Below are positions 45,037 through 56,634 of a DNA stretch of 64,000 bases, in pieces (the stretch's first letter is position 1; each line of letters begins with the position of its first letter). Both the position numbers and the translations under genes were made by a program. The DNA lies in the NCBI GenBank assembly GCA_009801015.1, contig VHZZ01006037.1, positions 3,416-67,415 on the forward strand. The letters are read 5' to 3'. Under the pieces are notes generated by a model. The model was not told the origin of the DNA. It ran no database searches and worked only from the letters and a program-made list of their open reading frames with translations. Source of the stretch: Silene noctiflora. Its lineage: Eukaryota; Streptophyta; Magnoliopsida; Caryophyllales; Caryophyllaceae.

Positions 45037-47598
45037 GACCTGTCTTCTCTTACGATATTAATTGTCAAATATAGCCTGGTAGAAAGACTGTATTAGAGCC
45101 CCAAAGGATGATCGCGTAAGTAAGTTCCTTGTATGGCCGTTAAGAAAGCAATACCTTTTCATAGTCAAAAAATCTACCCTTCCCTACTATATTCTTATAT
45201 ATGAATAGAAAAGAGGGTTAACGAGAGCTGGAAAGCGAGTCTTTATATTATAATAGATTCAAAAGTCAATTGAACTTTACTTCTTGTTTATCCGGTAGAT
45301 CTAAACTATATATGAGAGATAGAGTCTAAATGGGGCATTAGCGAAAGATATGAGATTAAGTAAGTGAGAAAATAGAAAAAAAAAAATGATACATTAAAGG
45401 CCTTATCTGCTATGTCTATGGGTCCTCTTATAGTATATTAAAGGAGCAGCTGTTGCCATAAGCACTACTGCGTTTCAACCGCATCTGAAAACTTTCTTAT
45501 GGATCTAACGAATCCCTATTAGAATTAGAAGAGAAAACATAAGCGGGGACAAGACTAGTATAAACAACGGCATTAGTTCTTTTGGCTATATATAATGATT
45601 CTTTACTTGTGTTTTTCTCTTGAGAACTACGTATTAGTAAGAAAGAAGGGCTCTTCGCAATATTCGTTCTTTGCCTAACTGCTCTTCAAGTAAGTGCCGC
45701 TAGAAGTGAAAGAATCGAAGAGGCTGCTAGACTTTGCTGGTTTAGCCAATTCAATACAAGTAGTGCCTTTTGGGTTTGGGAAAGTTTAAGCTCGTAGAAT
45801 CTCGGTGATAGGAAGGAAGAATGAGGCTAGCTAACTGTTTTCAAGCGCGTAAAGAGATTCATTTTCATGTCAGTCAAGCTAAGCCTCTTAATATAGGATA
45901 ATAAGCAGGACAGCTTCTGAAAGACTTGACTTCAGAGCGGGTTAACTTCTAGTTGTTGATCGAAATCCTTGTCTAGTTCTTAATTAAAGGAATTGAATTT
46001 AGAAAATGCAAGCCAAGGTGATCTAACCCAATGTCTCGCCGAAAAAAAGCGAGTAAAATATGGAAATTTATGACATAAGACATAAGCTGATTTTTTTTAT
46101 TAAGTTCTCTATTGAGACAGGAGACAGGTGAGGTTCCAAAGAAGTTCAGTTCGACTAGGACTAGCCCTTGGTTGGCTGCGTAACGGGATTAAACTTCTTA
46201 TTCATAATCCTAAGTCCTACTATTGTATACTGTTATTGTCTTATTGCTACTGGAGTCTTTCTTGTTACTTGAGCGGGTACTTCTAAACTAAATCAGGAGT
46301 CGCAGCCCCTTTATAAATCATATACATATGGCCCACTAGCCAAGTTTTTGAAACCCTATGTGTTTACGTTCAAACCAAACCAAAGACCAAAGGTTGAGAA
46401 TTTCTTTGGCTTACCTTCCTTCTTTATACTTTTTTTAACATGAATACTATTGGAATCGGAACCTTTTTGGATTGGGTGTCCTTTTTTTTACTCCTTGACC
46501 GACTCCGACCAGCATGCATCATCAAATGCTTTCTCTTAGACTGATTTTTTAATCTTTATGAATATGCGGCGGAACTTCTCCAGTAAATGCTCCGTCTTGT
46601 TGTTTTAATAGTTAGTGGGTGATCCCAAAAGGTAGAGTTTCACCCATATAGTGGGAGAAGCTTCGGAAAGAAGTCAGATCTGATCTTCCAGGCCAACATG
46701 ACGAAGGTCTTCTCCGCTATGTCCCAAGGGCAAGGGGGCCTTCTAGCCATTCTACTTAAGATAAAGAAAGAAAGTACTCATTCAAGACCAGTTAGCACTT
46801 CTCCGGTGCTTTCATCGACAAAACAAGCTCAATCCTTTTAGAACGCCATAGTAAAGCAATATTCTTCTGTTTCAATCCCGATTCCTAATGTGACATACTT
46901 ACTGCTTTATGAAGAAAACTAGGCCTCAGCTATAAGGATTTGGTTTGATTGTTTGAGGCAGTTAGCAAACGGACGTGCAAGCCAAGAAATGTCGTCAATG
47001 CTGTCAAACGGGAAAGCTCAGTCATAGGAAGAAGTGTTTAACACACATTTCGCTTACGAGCTAAGGACGCATCAAAAAGTGGGATAGAAGCCACAGAAAG
47101 AAAGTTAGGGTTGAACTTTCCTTCGTTTCTGGTATCACCAGCTGGATCTGATTCTTGAACAGCTGCGCTTACAATCCATTTTAATCAATCTCGGTCTTTC
47201 AAAAAAAAAGTTTGTTTGTGAGCTTAGATCATATCAAGAAAGTAAGGGCCAAAGCCAAGCTCAAGCCCTGGCGTCTTCTTTCGCTTCCGGAACACGGGCG
47301 GACATACCATGCATTTCACGTCCTCGACGAGTACAGGTGAACCCATATATGTTATACAAGGGTTTTCCGGAAAGATGGGTAAACCGCCTTAGTTCATATC
47401 CTATTTATCTGTTTAGTAGCTAATTCCATAGAATCATAGAAGAATGAGAACTTTAATCCAAGTTACTCTTTCTATCTTATTAATCCGGTTGAAGCATATA
47501 TCACCACTCCAAAAAAGTATTAACACAAAAGACTCTTTTTCAGAATACATTAGTAGAAAGCATTTTTTTGCTAAAACATGCGAGATTCATTGACTTTT
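45037..47598. other. Intergenic stretch
   Basis: No frame over 60 codons and no gene recognised on either strand. TTTCACCCATAT at about 46637 is shared with 44419-44430. Confidence 0.6.
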
Positions 47599-47856
47599 TT
47601 AAGAGGCTTTCTCTTCACGATCGGCGAAAGCAGCAGCTTGTTCGTTGACGTCTTTCCCAGCTTCGATTGCATCCGCTTCTTTTGAACCCTTCTTGGTGAG
47701 TGCCTTTTCTTCTTCTTCTGCTTCGCGTACCGTAGAAACAACAAAGAAAGGAATCTTCATTTCTAATTTCAAGAAAATGCATAAAGGAGTCGGCATACCT
47801 ATATATATTTGGGTATTTCTACCTGGTAACCAACTGGACCTATCCCCTCTAGCCAT
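47599..47856 (-). CDS. Unassigned ORF, 85 codons, Ala/Glu-rich C-terminus
   Basis: Minus-strand ATG frame. The first half (MARGDRSSWLPGRNTQIYIG) has no recognised motif; the second half is acidic and helical-looking: EAEEEEKALTKKGSKEADAI, then EAGKDVNEQAAAFADREEKAS. A coiled coil is plausible for the second half. The last segment is the AAFADR repeat shared with 9114-9141. The plus frame at 47645-47923 is its shadow. Possibly the least decayed member of this family. Confidence 0.25.
   Translation of the reverse strand: MARGDRSSWLPGRNTQIYIGMPTPLCIFLKLEMKIPFFVVSTVREAEEEEKALTKKGSKEADAIEAGKDVNEQAAAFADREEKAS
47607..47634 (-). repeat. AAFADR repeat, copy 2
   Basis: Matches 9114-9141 at 26 of 28 bases in the same orientation. 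A looser third relative lies on the plus strand at 56617-56640 (GCTTTAGCCGATGG against GCTTTCGCCGATCG). Confidence 0.55.
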
Positions 47857-47953
47857 TACCTGTAACAGTAAGTCAACAACCTACCTTCAAAGGACGCGTC
47901 TATTCGGCTGGGTTCAGCTATAGAAGGAAGGGGAAGAAGAATGAGAACTAACC

Positions 47954-47954
47954 N
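47954..47954. other. Undetermined base (N)
   Basis: The only ambiguous base in the window. It may mark a polymorphic or polished site or an assembly join, so nearby structure should be read with that in mind. Confidence 0.95.
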
Positions 47955-48255
47955 ACTAAGGTTTTTGGATGTGTATCCGAAATAAAGATTCCCGAGGAAT
48001 CCACGTTTCCAGCTGCTCCTTGTGGATAGAAGGCTACCACCCCTCTCTCTATAGAAGGGGCTCGTCCCGAAGTCTTCCCTTTCTATGGCTTAGTACGCGT
48101 ACTTGTACTTAAAGAGCAGGATGAATCCTTTCACCGATGTAAACAGAATCAACTGAAGCTGCTGTTTTCCAACAAAAGGAAGGGACCTGTAATTGTATTT
48201 GATTCCCCGTCCTACTCTTTTTTTTTTATTTATACCCGTATGTAGTATTTTTAGT

Positions 48256-48494
48256 CTGAAAATCACGGGATTCTTTAAAACATGACACCAGATTTTGGCA
48301 TTTCTTTAGTGAAAATGACTTTAAAGCGAAAATCACCGCTTTCATTTAAAATTTAATTTCAAAAAGTGGCTTTCACTAACAAAAAGCCGGTTAAAGAAAA
48401 AAAGACCGCTTTCTTTAAATTATTCTGAGCTTTTTTTTTTTTTATTTTTTAAGTAAAAAGGACTTCAGTCACGAAAACCCCGCTTTGATTAAAG
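48256..48494. repeat. Degenerate tandem repeat, about 70-bp period
   Basis: A motif of the form GAAAA-TCACCGCTTTC-TTTAAA recurs at 48256 (CTGAAAATCACGGGATTC), 48326 (GCGAAAATCACCGCTTTC), 48400 (AAAAGACCGCTTTCTTTAAA) and 48470 (CACGAAAACCCCGCTTTG). The steps are 70, 74 and 70 bases. Half-way between them are weaker elements such as AGTGAAAATGACTTTAAAG and AAAAAGCCGGTTAAAG. Copies are well diverged. A related patch is at 31601-31750 and a 17-bp match at 33698. No known plant mitochondrial repeat family comes to mind. Confidence 0.5.
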
Positions 48495-49540
48495 AAAAAG
48501 AAGCCTAAAGTAAGTTATCGCGTAATGGTCCGACCCTCGGGCATGGTCTAAGAGGACTCGCTTTTAAGCACCTTTGGTAAGAAACTTGAGAATATAAGGG
48601 CTTGCCCATTCTACACACAAACTAGAGGAATATGTCCGTCATCTCTATATTTGAGTAATTGAACCCATTACTTTACCCCGTTTTTTAGCGGAAATTAAAT
48701 AGCCATCTTTGGCAAGAGTACCAAAAATTCTAGGACATGTTGGGCATCCTCTGTCTTACCCGCGTGATTAATCAACTAAATTCCCACCAGGTTAGGACCA
48801 GTCTCCCCCGGAAAAACGATCTGGCCATTTAAGGATGCTATCCGATCAAGCTAGCCAACAAGCGAGTAACCCATTCTGCTAGCAGCAGACAGATGAATTC
48901 TTCTCATGTAGAATTGGACACAGAATTGCCGTGTATTCACTAAGAGTCCACCTCCTAACCCAAAATTGGCCCGCGTTTCGTTTCATTATTATTTTATGAC
49001 ATGCTTTCAAAGGGTGTATCGGGAAAAACCGGGGTTGGTGAACCTACATTCGTGAAAAAGAAAAAATCCGTCTTTTAGAATGGAGCAGGGGCTTTGTCTT
49101 TGCCTTTCCTGTGATTGGAATTGGGCTGGCTGATTGGGTGCGCAGCGCGAGCGCCTTGTTGAAAGATATGAAGCGAGCATTTGTCCCCTAGCGTAGGCTT
49201 TCCTAAGAAGCAGAGTCTCTTTTCGCATAGGAAAATGATGCCTATTACTGCTGTGGACTGCACCTTTCTCCAAACAAGATTTAAGGGAAGCTGTGGAATT
49301 AATATCAGTAGCAAGGGTTGTTTGGGCTCAGAATGACATCTTTTTGCCATAGTTTGAACCCTGAGTAGGATTATGAGTGGAAAGAACATCACAAGCAAAA
49401 AAGACAGGTATGACTTAAACCGCTATGCTTGGAGAAGTAGAATTCAAAGTAGAAGTAGCATGTCTTTAAGTTAAGAACGGTGCGGAGTCTGGGCGAAGTC
49501 TCTTCTATCCTCTCCCCTGGAAAGTCGAGACAACTTACTT
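48495..49540. other. Intergenic stretch
   Basis: No conserved gene. Two overlapping minus frames (49007-49273 and 49075-49398, up to 107 codons) have no recognised motif. Confidence 0.55.
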
Positions 49541-49885
49541 TTAAAAAGGAAAAGGAGAAAAGGTCAGACACGAGCCCAATCCCTTGAGATTTAATTTAAG
49601 CGCAGTCATATCTAATCGAATTAGGGTATAATGTTTATAGGCAACTGTACTTGGTGGGGCAGCAGAAGAAATCACCAAGCCTCCATAACGCAATGCGGCG
49701 GGCGATGGCTTGTGAATAAGGCGAGACGATTGACAATTCGATCGGGAGGTGGGAACCCCCATAGTAAAAAACTTGCTTGGCTCGATATGTGTGACCACTT
49801 TACCACGGTTTGGGGTATTATCCCTCTTTTTTCTCTTTCTGCTGTCTAGCTTTTTTGAAGAGCGGGACGAAGCGCGTGAGCCCAA
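49541..49885 (-). CDS. Unassigned ORF, 114 codons
   Basis: Minus frame with a basic N-terminal third (SSRSSKKLDSRKRKKRD), then VVTHIEPSKFFTMGVPTSRS and SPAALRYGGLVISSAAPPST. The middle third looks protein-like and lies in a patch richer in G+C. RYGGLV recalls NAD4 RYYGGLV, but the similarity does not extend. Two plus-strand frames (49631-49849, 49749-49952) overlap it. Not assigned. Confidence 0.2.
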   Translation of the reverse strand: MGSRASSRSSKKLDSRKRKKRDNTPNRGKVVTHIEPSKFFTMGVPTSRSNCQSSRLIHKPSPAALRYGGLVISSAAPPSTVAYKHYTLIRLDMTALKLNLKGLGSCLTFSPFPF

Positions 49886-52800
49886 AGTCCTTTCCGTATT
49901 CTGTGAGGGGGCGAACCCTTATCCTACATTGAGGAAGTCGACTAACAAGTAGAGGGCCCTATCTCTGCCCCAATTCTTCCCTCTCACTTGGAATATTGCA
50001 CACGTTAACTTGATGAATACGTCTACATGCAAAAGGAAGGCGTCCATCTTGACACCCATTCCAGCGCATCCATCGTTGGGATCAGCTTTCAAGAAGGCAG
50101 CAAGCTTACTTTAATTGGGTAAATCCCCAATCATAAAAGGGATGCGGCAGTCCTACTTTTCATTCTTTCGCTCTTATACGACAGCTTTGATCCCATCGTA
50201 GCAAGAAGCCTTGGGAACCCGTAGTGGTATCACCCATAAGATAATACATTTGCGTGCTTTTTTGCGTCAATTTAAGGGCTATTTGCATTCTCACATGCTC
50301 AATCAAGGAAAAGAAAGAAAGTTTTTTGCTGCCACAGCATATGAGGAGAGTGCCAATGTGATCTACCGCGGCCTGGAATCGGTGTTCATGGTTTGAGATA
50401 AAATCTGCGCCTTCCATTCGTCCGGTGGATAAGGTTCTACCCATTCTGCAAACAAAAATGACACATTATCGTCGGTTAAGAAAAACTTTCAACTAATGGC
50501 TTTCTTTCAAGTCGAGGGAAATGCCCTCTTTGTCTTTGAAACGGAAGTGCATCGTTTGGTAAATTCTATCTTTTCGTTTCCAATAATAAGAAGGAAATGT
50601 GGATAAGAGACATGCTTAGAAAAAAACTTATGCAAAGACAAGACAGGCTCAACTTATATTCATGTATTAATGAAGAAGCTTACTTACTCACTTGCAAGGT
50701 TTATCCTTTGTTGCTACTTAATAGTCATACGCTCAATTCCGCTTTTTTATGTCGAACCTATTTCATAAATTTTTTCACTGGGTTACTTTCGCCTCAACTA
50801 CAATGGCTCAATAAAAAATCTTAGAAGAGGGTCCCCGCAGCAATAACAATAGCCTCAAGCACTTTAGGAGCGGATTATCCTCCTTCTCGTCTAACCCAAT
50901 GAGATCTTTTTTATTGTAATCTTTATGCTTCGCCTCGACTTACTTTTTTCTCTTGTCTTGGCCTTACAAGCCTTCAAAAAAATGGAAGTGCAGACACATA
51001 GATAAAGAACCCTCGCGCTAGATCAGCATAAAATGGAATGTAAAATCAAACTTGACTATTCCAATTACTTAATTATAATATATATATAAGATGCAAATTT
51101 CATCACATCAATTATGCCAATATATGTATGCGAGCCAATCCCCCCCTCCCTTTCCTCTCCTCGAAACCCATTTTCTTATTCTCTCCTGGTTAAAAGTCCT
51201 CTCGGTCAGGTCTTTTTAGGAGGAGTTTTTTAACTTTTATATTTTGATAGTCAACCGGCAGCAAGCCATGCTCGCGATATGAGTGAAACGTATTCATTAG
51301 CCTTTGTCCCAAAAGAAAAAAGACCTTGATTAAGAAAGGTATATCGAAGGAAGCGCGAGTGTAGTACCATATGTGGAACGAGCAAAAGTATGTATCGAGA
51401 AGGCTGTGGCGAATAGGGTGCTTGGGGCTCGAAGGCTAGTGAGAGGGAATTTTTCGATTGTAAAGAATAGGAAAAGAAACGAGCAGGTTAAGCTTTTTCG
51501 GCCTTTTTGTCTGTTGCAGTTTAGCCCCCCTCACACGAACTCAAACGACATAGAAAAAGACTTCTAGGTTATAGATGATTCTTTACTACGTAAGCATTCA
51601 GAAGAACTTAACCTAGAGTGAGAGTCTCAAGAAGAAACTAGAGAGGATTTGAAGAGTACCTTAGAGACCTTCGTATTGTATTTAAACCCACTTCAATGGC
51701 GGGGGATTTCTAATAATTAATAGGGTATTAAGGAGCAATTTCGTTTGTGATCAGAAGCTTCACCAGCAATCTAATTTTCCGCGTCTACTACCCTGTCTGC
51801 TGAGTCTTCTACTGTAAGGGTTCAACTTCTAAAATATCCAGGGTATCGTTATTAGAGGAACAAGCTTCAGCAACTGATTTATGGAGTTCTTCAATCTTAA
51901 ACTACTTCTTAAACTACTTAATCAGCGTAGGCTTCCTCAGCCGGTTCCCTTATATATACTATTTAGAAGTAGTAATTTACTAGAATCGGTAGGCATATAC
52001 ATACTTGAAAGACGTTCCCAAGTAAACTCAATCGAAGAATAAGGTTCCAAAACCCTATAGTAAAGATCTACAGACAGTCACAACAGAATAAAAAACAATA
52101 GACTGACTTCTCGCTAGCTAGCTACTAAGTAAAGCCTACTACTTGCCACATCAAATTCTACCTTTACTATGCTTTTCCATGGGAATCCTGCGATTTTTCT
52201 TAGACAAAGAGCAAATAGCTTCGGGTGACGGCGTAAACTTCCATTGCTTATTAGCCGCCTTCCACCCGTATGGGCGTCTTCTATTTTCTTTTATTTCCTT
52301 AATTCTTTCCTTAATGGTAAGATGCTTCGTCCTTTAACAGGTGGAAGCATTTGGGGATTCTAACCCCTTTGTGAACTGTTCTATTCCGACTTTTTTTCGG
52401 CAAATACCATCTTGGAAAGAAAGTTCTTGCATTACTTACCATATTTCTTTTGACGTTTATTCAACTTAAAATAAGATAATATAGGATTATAATGGAAAAA
52501 GAGGGCCAAGCGGAATCTAAATACACATTATCATATATAAGCACGAAAATTTCCACTGGAGAAAAAACTTCTTAAAGGGCTGGGCTAGTAGCTTGCCATA
52601 AATATGGTTATTGTCTAATCTTACGCGTGATAACTAGTTGATGAACATCATATTCTCAGACTTCGATGACTTGGTAGATTGGACTGACTTTAATTTCTTA
52701 TTACTTAATTATTACTTAAGAAGTTTTTTCTAATGTTATTTTCGCGTCTCCATTTTGACTTGTGGCTTCTTCTAAAATGAAAAAAGCATAGGATGTTTAT

Positions 52801-53240
52801 TCAGCAGGTTTGGGCTAAGCGTTAATGAATGCTATAATTAAAGCAGCAAGTCAATCAATAGCAAGCAATAGGAGGAGAGATTAAGAAGACTGGAATCGTA
52901 TCTCGTGCTCTGTATGCATGCCTTGAAAACTAGAACTAAAAGAAAGAAAATGCTCGAGCAAGGTCACATAAGTAGGAATGGAATGCTTTGTTTTCATCAA
53001 TATTCATACGGTCTTTGTTTGTTATGGTTTGTTATGCGCTAGAAGTCCTTGCTTGGAAGAGGCTAGGAAAGACAATCCTGCGAAAAGCGCAGTCTCAGAG
53101 AGCATACAATAATGGAACGGGCAGCAGAGTCTTTCTCAGTAGCTGGGACTGTCCCCCTTATCCTCTGTTCCAAGGGTTAAGACGACTCCGAAACCCTACT
53201 TCCTCCTCTTATGCCGAGTCTTTCTCATTACACTAGAGTT
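49886..53240. other. Intergenic stretch
   Basis: No conserved gene. Frame 51373-51567 (ERAKVCIEKAVANRVLGARR) starts protein-like and turns into low-complexity sequence. Opposed frames at 50160-50444 have no motif. A 12-bp tandem duplication is at 51896-51919. Confidence 0.5.
51896..51919. repeat. Perfect 12-bp tandem duplication
   Basis: CTTAAACTACTT is repeated exactly at 51896-51907 and 51908-51919. Confidence 0.85.
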
Positions 53241-56015
53241 TCAGAATTAGAACAAAAGAAGAGTCTCGCCGCTCCTTTACTTATTATAATATAATGATAA
53301 TATAAACTCTCAAATATCTTGACAAATGACTTTCTGAAAGCTCTTTCTTGGGCTTAAGTCACATTCTAAAACTAAGATAGGTACTATTCGTCTTTCTTAG
53401 TTACTTCCCTATCTTAGTAAGAAAAGCCGGTATCCTTATTATTAGAAACTCTTTAACTATAACTAGATTCTACTCCATCCACTGTAGAACCAGAACCCAT
53501 AACATAGGCTTGCTTTTTGTATCTCCTTTTTTTTTTTTACCTTTTTCTTCTTTTTGAAAAAAGTTGTCCTGTCTAATTTCCATATCCTTTGATTGAGTGA
53601 AACGCCACACTCGACTCAAGCCTCGCGATATATTTGATCTTGTGTTTTTCCAATATGAGAGTGAGAAACCGGTAAAAATGGAAGCTTTCATTCTAATTTG
53701 CTATGGGTGCGGGTACGGCACCATTATCCTATATAAGAAAGTAAGGCTTGTATATTTTTTAATATAAAAAGAATGAGGAGATGGGTTCACCGGCGGATAG
53801 CTAAGCTAGTTAATTTCTCTCCCGGGCTAAGGAGCTTTCTAAACTAAACAAGGATTCCTGCCTTAGCATGTGACTTAAGCTCCTAATCAAGGGGCATAAC
53901 AAAGTGCTTCATCTCATAAACCGCACGGTGGGTCTTTCTTATACTATTATAATAAAAAATCTATCCTTATGGAGGCAGGAAAGCCTGCTCCTTCTTCTGA
54001 GTGTGGGCGTGGGCTCAGCTCCCAAAGGACTACTCTTGTTCTATATTTAAGCTTTTAAAGAAAAAGGGGTAAAGGATCGATCATACGTCAAGATTCCGCG
54101 AATCCATCAACGAAAGGCCTTTCTTTTTTCCTCGTTCGAGTCATAAGAAAGCAGTTGCTTCCGTTAGTTGTTTTTTCCGGAAGAAACTCTTATATAGAAA
54201 CTTTGCTTGCTGATTGTTTTTCCTCGAACCCTCCTCCACCTTATGAAAGGTAGCAGCTCAATCTTTCCTTAGTCTAAAACGGCAGCTGTATATTATTATG
54301 TTTGTGGTGGTGAAAGGCGAGACTCTTAGTATTGCTGTTGTTAAACCACGTATCGACGGTAGCGGTGAAAGCATACCATGAGCAGAGCGGAGATCCCCTA
54401 TTTCGGATGTTAAAATGAAGACAGCTTAATGAGAGCTCTTGTGGTTTTATATCTCGACTGGTTAAGAAGATGAAGTTTACGAGGAAAAGAGCATTAGTAC
54501 GATTAGTACGAAGAGTCAAATAATGCTATCTCCTTAGGAATTTAACCAGACGGAAAGACTGCGCCCCAAGCGTAGCAATTTAACTCGTTTTTAGACTAAG
54601 GAAATCAAGATGACAAGTCCTCTTATGGTTCGTAACTACTATAACTATGTTCTTTCCCAATAAGTTAATTAAGTTGGAAATTCGAAAACAGGAGAAGCAC
54701 TAGATTTCAAACCGAGTGCAAAGTCATCTTTACCAATCCCTCCGGGAAGTGGGGGAAATCTAGTTTGAAAAGGGAGAAAAAGAAGACTATTAGTAGAGCA
54801 GCTGCGCACCAACAACGAGGAAGGATCATTCCACAGGTTTTTGCCCAACCGCTGCTTATGTGAGAAAAGTAGCTAGCTATATGGGAAAAAGCTATATGCT
54901 CCTCTAAATATGGCAAAATGCATTCCTATGCTCTACGGCTCTTTCATACCACTAAGCTTTTAAGTTAAGGAGTCAATAAACGTACTTCACTGGATTAAGA
55001 GATCCTCGTGCCTCTTTAGTTTATGGCTTATGTTCGAACGACTGACACTATACTATGTTAAGCGTTAAGCCAACGGATCCTCCCGTATCACGCTGCGATG
55101 ACGAAACATCCTCAGATGCCATTTCTTATTTATCCTATGTTAAATAGTCTTCTTGGGGGGGAGGGGAGACTGAAGGTTTGAAATGTGTATTAGGTTCCAA
55201 GAAAGCCTAAGAATAGGCGTACTTGACCCTTCAATCTCATCGTGAAACAAGTGACGAAGCAAGGCAGCCAGGGAGTTTAAAATCTAGTAAGCTTCTATCT
55301 CGATTAGTCGAGCAACTTCATATCTTAACGTGGCATGAAAACTAATGCACGAAAGCCGCGGGCAGCTATACGCTTTTGAGGGAGGAAGGAGTTGCTTCGC
55401 TTCCTGACACAGAAAGAAAAGGAGAGAAACGTTGCTATGGTTGATTATGAAACCTTAGGTTTGTTTAATGGATTGAATAGAAAAGCGCGTTCGCCAAGCT
55501 GGAGGATAGGTTCTCTATTTTAATGGGTATACGTTAAGCCACGTCATAAGCATATGATAGGGTTCGCCGTGCAAATCGGGGATCAAACCCGAGTATCTTG
55601 TATAAAAATGCGATTCCATCTCAGACTGCCTAGCCGAAAAAACTTTAATTAGTCCAGTTTTCCGGAGGTAAGACCGGAACCCGCTCGTCAACTGTCAACT
55701 GCTGTAATATGAGTCCCAAAACAATGATATCGGCGAAATATGTAAGTGAAAAATTTTTGGAAAGAAAGAATCCCTTTTACTTTTAATAGAACCCGCTCAG
55801 GGGGCATTCGTCGAGACATAAGTTGGCTCGAACGGGAGTACGAAGGTTGTTTATACTCGACCAAGAGAGAGAGGGGAAGAGAAGAGTTTACTTCTTAGTG
55901 TAGCGTATGCAATAAAGAAAGGGATTATATAAGGGGTGTAGGACTCCGTCGAAGAAAGATAAATCAATCAAGAACCTTCGCCTATACAATAACAATCTAT
56001 TCTCTGTCTCCCAAA
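53241..56015. other. Intergenic stretch
   Basis: No conserved gene. A G-rich piece (GGGGGGGAGGGG) lies near 55155. AGGAAGGATCATT at about 54819 and GGGGGCATTCGT at about 55799 each match nuclear 18S rRNA over 12-13 bases only and are not called. Confidence 0.5.
54842..54861 (+). repeat. 20-bp repeat shared with the window's right end
   Basis: TGCCCAACCGCTGCTTATGT matches 63981-64000 with one difference. The second copy is cut by the window edge, so the true repeat may be longer to the right. Confidence 0.6.
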
Positions 56016-56474
56016 TTGCCCCCCCAAAAAGATCCTGTGCTTATAACCTTGACCCGTGCCAGCCAGGACTCTGAGGTCAGAACCTCCCTCTGTAGAATGT
56101 CATCTTCTCCTTTCCTTTCATTGTTTTCTTTCAGAAGTAGCTACTATAGTAAGAAAGTCAAGGATAACTGGCTTGTACAATGTGTCAGCTTCTTTCTTAT
56201 ATACTTCTGTAGCTGCTATAGAAAAAGTTGTCCAGGTCCGTTATACAGACAGATTCAGATTCAGATTCCAAAGGAGGATAATGGGAAGACCCATGTTTCC
56301 ATCCTCTGTGTCCCTTTCCGACTAATCTCGAACCCATATCCTATGCAACCCCGGAATCCCCTAGTGTCTTGCTTGCCACGCCCAGTAATGACCTTTTTGA
56401 TTGAATTTGAATTAAGTTTTTTTCAACGGGGAGCATGCTTGCTTTTCCAATCATATAATCATATCAAAGGGTAG
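56016..56474 (+). CDS. Unassigned ORF, 152 codons
   Basis: Longest frame in the window: MPPQKDPVLITLTRASQDSE at the start, a hydrophobic segment LVQCVSFFLIYFCSCY, and MTFLIEFELSFFQRGACLLF near the end. An overlapping frame (56056-56325) reads VATIVRKSRITGLYNVSASF and TSVAAIEKVVQ, which resembles the other protein-like shards more. I cannot say which, if either, was coding. No family recognised. Confidence 0.15.
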   Translation: MPPQKDPVLITLTRASQDSEVRTSLCRMSSSPFLSLFSFRSSYYSKKVKDNWLVQCVSFFLIYFCSCYRKSCPGPLYRQIQIQIPKEDNGKTHVSILCVPFRLISNPYPMQPRNPLVSCLPRPVMTFLIEFELSFFQRGACLLFQSYNHIKG

Positions 56475-56499
56475 GGGGTGGACCCTCGTGAATTTTTAA

Positions 56500-56634
56500 C
56501 CAAACGCGGATAGCTCATTTGCGCTCATTGCTGGCTTACCCGAGAGAGAACAACAAGACAAAGCAGATGTAGTCGAGGGGGAAGTTTCCGCCCAGGAAGA
56601 TGCAAATGAAACAGAAGCTTTAGCCGATGGTTGA
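56500..56634 (+). CDS. Short acidic protein-like frame, 44 codons
   Basis: Open frame from a stop, no ATG. It reads PNADSSFALIAGLPEREQQD, then KADVVEGEVSAQEDANETEA and LADG before the stop. Ala, Glu and Asp make up about half of the residues. Its end is similar at the DNA level to the AAFADR repeat. Looks like a piece of a helical or low-complexity acidic protein; family unknown. Confidence 0.25.
   Translation, partial: PNADSSFALIAGLPEREQQDKADVVEGEVSAQEDANETEALADG

Noticed and set aside
49600-49720. nad4-like RYGGLV on the minus strand
   Set aside because: Similarity is confined to a few residues and does not extend to either side.
49777-49795. 5S rRNA-like CTCGATATGTG
   Set aside because: Only 11 bases match rrn5 and neither flank agrees.
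54819-54834. Nuclear 18S 3'-end-like AGGAAGGATCATT
   Set aside because: Thirteen bases with no matching upstream sequence; likely chance.
55797-55812. Nuclear 18S-like GGGGGCATTCGT
   Set aside because: Match ends after 12 bases.
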